Below are positions 6,112 through 8,056 of a stretch of 8,056 nucleotides of DNA, piece by piece (the first letter of the stretch is position 1; every line of letters begins with the position of its first letter). The notes under the pieces are model-generated. The model was not told the origin of the DNA. It saw only the letters and a list, made by a program, of their open reading frames with translations, and made no database searches. The DNA lies in assembly GCA_050252415.1 (NCBI GenBank), contig JBFWKZ010000111.1:1-8056 (forward strand). The letters run 5' to 3'. This DNA comes from Heteroscillospira sp050252415. Its GTDB lineage: Bacteria; Bacillota; Clostridia; Oscillospirales; Oscillospiraceae. The translations under genes were made by a program, and so were the position numbers.

Positions 6112-6133
6112 GGTGATAGAGACGTGATAAAAT
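6105..6133 (+). promoter_or_regulatory. Candidate sigma-A promoter of the ABC export operon
   Basis: TTTACG (6105-6110, 4 of 6 to TTGACA) and TAAAAT (6128-6133, 5 of 6 to TATAAT) have the ideal 17-nt spacer and lie 33 nt before the ATPase start. GTGATA occurs twice, 11 bp apart (6113-6118 and 6124-6129), in the spacer and running into the -10. Confidence 0.5.
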
Positions 6134-6166
6134 AAATATGGTAAGCAGCGGCGGGGAGGCGGCGTC

Positions 6167-7045
6167 ATGATTGAAGTGCAAAATTTGACAATGAGATATC
6201 CTTCGGGCAAAGGAATCTTTGATATTGGCTTTAAAATAAAGCAGGGCGAAGTACTCGGATACCTTGGTCCGAACGGCGCCGGAAAAACAACCACAATCCG
6301 CTGCCTGCTGGGCTTTACCAAGCCTGATGCCGGTTCGTGCAGCATTAGTGGCCTTGACTGTGTTGCGTGCGCCCCCGAAGTTCAAAAATTTCTTGGGTAT
6401 ATCCCAGGCGAGATAGCCTTTTTGGAGGGCATGACCGGGAACGAATTCCTGAAATTTATCGGTAAAATGCGGCATATGAAGGATTTTTCGCGTCAAGAGG
6501 CGCTTATTGAGCGCTTTGAGCTCGATCCGCGGAGGGAAATCCGTAAATTTTCAAAGGGCATGAAGCAAAAACTTGGCATTGTCACAGCGTTTATGCACGA
6601 TCCCGACGTACTGATTCTCGACGAGCCGACGAGCGGCCTCGACCCGCTGATGCAAAACCGTTTTGTAGAGCTCATCCTGGAGCAGAAAAAGGCGGGTAAA
6701 ACCATTTTGATGTCCAGCCACATCTTTGAAGAGATTGAGCGTACCTGCGACGAGGTGATTATCATCAAAGACGGCAGGCTGGTTGAAAAAAGCGAGGTCG
6801 GCGTGCTCGGCGGGGCCCAGCGGAAAGCGTATCAGGTGAAATTCAGGCATACGGAGGATATACAGAGCCTTACTGCCCGAAATTTTGAAGTCGAACAGAT
6901 TTCCGGAAATACGGCAGAAATCACCGTGAAGGGCGAGGATGTCGGCCGGCTGGTCAAAGCGCTTGCCGCGTTTGATATCGAAGCAATGGAGTCAAAGACA
7001 CAGACCCTGGAAGAGATCTTCCTCAACTATTATGAAACGGAGTGA
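6167..7045 (+). CDS. ABC transporter ATP-binding protein (ABC-2 export type)
   Basis: Cytoplasmic ATPase of 292 residues that would power the permease encoded next. Its motifs are complete: Walker A GPNGAGKT (34-41), signature FSKGMKQKLG (128-137, the variant usual in drug and bacitracin exporters), Walker B LILDEP (149-154), D-loop SGLD (156-159) and switch histidine H185. The Q-loop region reads GYIPGE (77-82), without the usual glutamine, as in several NatA/DrrA-like proteins. Residues about 215-292 form an extra C-terminal domain ending in LEEIFLNYYE, common in this subfamily. The ATG has GGGGAGG 7 nt upstream. Its stop region is joined to the permease start within a few bases, so the two are translationally coupled. 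The substrate is unknown; this class exports antibiotics, peptides, lipids or ions. Confidence 0.92.
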   Translation: MIEVQNLTMRYPSGKGIFDIGFKIKQGEVLGYLGPNGAGKTTTIRCLLGFTKPDAGSCSISGLDCVACAPEVQKFLGYIPGEIAFLEGMTGNEFLKFIGKMRHMKDFSRQEALIERFELDPRREIRKFSKGMKQKLGIVTAFMHDPDVLILDEPTSGLDPLMQNRFVELILEQKKAGKTILMSSHIFEEIERTCDEVIIIKDGRLVEKSEVGVLGGAQRKAYQVKFRHTEDIQSLTARNFEVEQISGNTAEITVKGEDVGRLVKALAAFDIEAMESKTQTLEEIFLNYYETE

Positions 7046-7050
7046 CCGGC

Positions 7051-7848
7051 GTGAGCGGGACGTTATTTAAACTGGACGCCAAAAACAATGCCTTCCTGCT
7101 GCTGATTTTCTGCGGCGTTATGTCCATGTACATGGGTATTATTATGTATATGTATGACCCAACCTCAAGCGAGTCCCTGATGGACATGATGGATATGCTG
7201 CCGCCGGAGATGATCTCGGCTTTCGGTTTTGACAATTCCAGCACCGACCTGACGGGCTTTGTCGCCGGCTTTTACTATGGATTTTTGGTTTTTGCCTTTC
7301 CAATGGTCTATTACATTATTCTGTCCAACCGGCTGGTCTGCAAGATGGTGGACAGCGGTGCATTTGCCTATCTGCTCCAGACCCCCACATCCCGAGTGAA
7401 AATTATCGTCACGCAGGCGGTCTATCTGCTGGCCTCGATTGCCGTACTTTTTTCTGCTGTCTATCTCGTAGGGACCTATGCGGCGCGGACGCTTTTTCCC
7501 GGTATGCTCAATACTCAGGCCTACACCAGGCTGCACATCTCCGCCGCGCTGCTGACGATGGCCATGGCAATGGTCTGCTTTTTCTATTCCTGCCTGTTCA
7601 ATGAGACGAAACGGTCGCTTGCCTTCGGTACGAGTATACCGCTGACCTTTTTCCTGCTTTTTCTCATCGGCGGCGTGTCAAATGACGCAGAGATTTTTAA
7701 GGACATGTCTATCTTCTCGCTCCTGGATGCCACGGGCATCGTTCAGAACGGCAATACCATGGGCATCAATATCCTGTTTGCAGCCATGACCGCCATCCTA
7801 TTTATTGCCAGCGTTCTGGTGTTTGATAAAAAGAGGCTGCCGATTTAA
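7051..7848 (+). CDS. ABC-2 type permease, six-TM membrane subunit
   Basis: Membrane partner of the preceding ATPase, 265 residues. Six hydrophobic segments are visible (about 15-35, 69-92, 120-142, 165-182, 192-208 and 240-258). A short outward-facing loop rich in Met and Asp (SLMDMMDMLPPEM) lies between the first two. Between the second and third is a basic cytoplasmic stretch with LLQTPTSRVK, a likely coupling region contacting the ATPase. The layout resembles clostridial ABC-2 permeases of the BcrB/NatB-like kind. The start is GTG at 7051, with GGAG 8 nt upstream. GTG at 7042 would overlap the ATPase stop codon and add three residues but lacks a good ribosome site. The substrate is not predictable. 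Confidence 0.85.
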   Translation: MSGTLFKLDAKNNAFLLLIFCGVMSMYMGIIMYMYDPTSSESLMDMMDMLPPEMISAFGFDNSSTDLTGFVAGFYYGFLVFAFPMVYYIILSNRLVCKMVDSGAFAYLLQTPTSRVKIIVTQAVYLLASIAVLFSAVYLVGTYAARTLFPGMLNTQAYTRLHISAALLTMAMAMVCFFYSCLFNETKRSLAFGTSIPLTFFLLFLIGGVSNDAEIFKDMSIFSLLDATGIVQNGNTMGINILFAAMTAILFIASVLVFDKKRLPI

Positions 7849-7923
7849 AAAAATGGTGAATGATTGCGCCAACCTCCCCAGCGCCGAGGGAACGGCTGAT
7901 AATTTTATTTGGGAGAGAGCCAT

Positions 7924-8056
7924 ATGAAGAAAAAAATCCTATACGGGCTGATTGTTGCCATTCCGGTCATCATCTGCATCATCGCCGTATCTATTCGCGT
8001 TGCGGTGCCGAAATCCGAGACGGTGACCATCGAAGGCAATGTCGAGACGGATGTCA
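7924..8056 (+). CDS. HlyD-like membrane fusion/adaptor protein, N-terminal fragment (runs off the window)
   Basis: The first 44 codons of a gene cut by the right edge. A short basic start (MKKK) and one hydrophobic segment (about 5-27) form an uncleaved signal anchor. They are followed by SETVTIEGNVETDV, which matches the start of HlyD/EmrA-type adaptors, where a GxVE stretch leads into the biotinyl-lipoyl-like domain. The ATG has GGAG 8 nt upstream. It lies 75 bp after the permease on the same strand with no terminator between, so it probably belongs to the same operon and forms the extracytoplasmic part of the exporter. The call rests on a short fragment. Confidence 0.6.
   Translation, partial: MKKKILYGLIVAIPVIICIIAVSIRVAVPKSETVTIEGNVETDV

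Noticed and set aside
7849..7923. Terminator or promoter between the permease and the HlyD-like gene
   Set aside because: No stable stem with a T run and no convincing -35/-10 pair is visible; the gap is best read as an intra-operon spacer.

Overview
This window looks like chromosomal DNA of an endospore-forming member of the Bacillota, most likely a clostridial lineage of intermediate GC content. The evidence is three genes found only in spore formers: a LysM plus GH18 cortex-lytic enzyme of the SleL/YaaH type, a CwlJ-type cortex hydrolase, and a GerQ-type coat protein. Strong Shine-Dalgarno sites and frequent TTG/GTG start codons fit this. I cannot name the genus from sequence alone.

Layout, left to right. 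(1) About 72-1271 (+) encodes a CPA2-type cation:proton antiporter. Its frame is open to the left edge, but a TTG with a good ribosome binding site at 72 is the best start. (2) A 13-bp terminator hairpin at 1291-1328 separates it from the convergent sleL-like gene at 1377-2657 (-). That gene starts at TTG and has a candidate sporulation-sigma promoter at 2698-2729. (3) The intergenic stretch 2658-2990 carries four inverted repeats, none of which is a classical terminator. (4) 2991-4007 (-) encodes a YeiH/UPF0324 membrane protein, a putative sulfur-anion exporter. It is divergent from a LysR regulator at 4123-4998 (+), and both promoters and a candidate operator lie in the 115-bp gap. (5) A 16-bp hairpin terminator follows the regulator. 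(6) 5116-5961 (-) is a two-gene cwlJ-gerQ operon. (7) From 6167 to the right edge (+) runs an export operon: ABC ATPase, six-TM permease, and the first 44 codons of an HlyD-like adaptor protein. Its promoter is at 6105-6133 with repeated half-sites just upstream and overlapping it.

How the genes work together. CwlJ and GerQ are a known functional pair: GerQ is needed to place CwlJ at the cortex-coat boundary in Bacillus. SleL-type enzymes degrade cortex fragments further, so two steps of cortex breakdown lie within 5 kb. The antiporter could be a third germination-linked gene, as GerN-type CPA2 antiporters are, but that is speculation. The YeiH-LysR pair is probably an independent sulfite/sulfur-responsive module, and the ABC-HlyD operon an independent efflux or resistance module. 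I found no mobile element, CRISPR array, rRNA or tRNA. No clearly new multi-gene system stands out. The most unusual features are the hairpin-rich spacer, the lysine-free N-terminus of the GerQ homologue, and the half-site array in front of the ABC operon.
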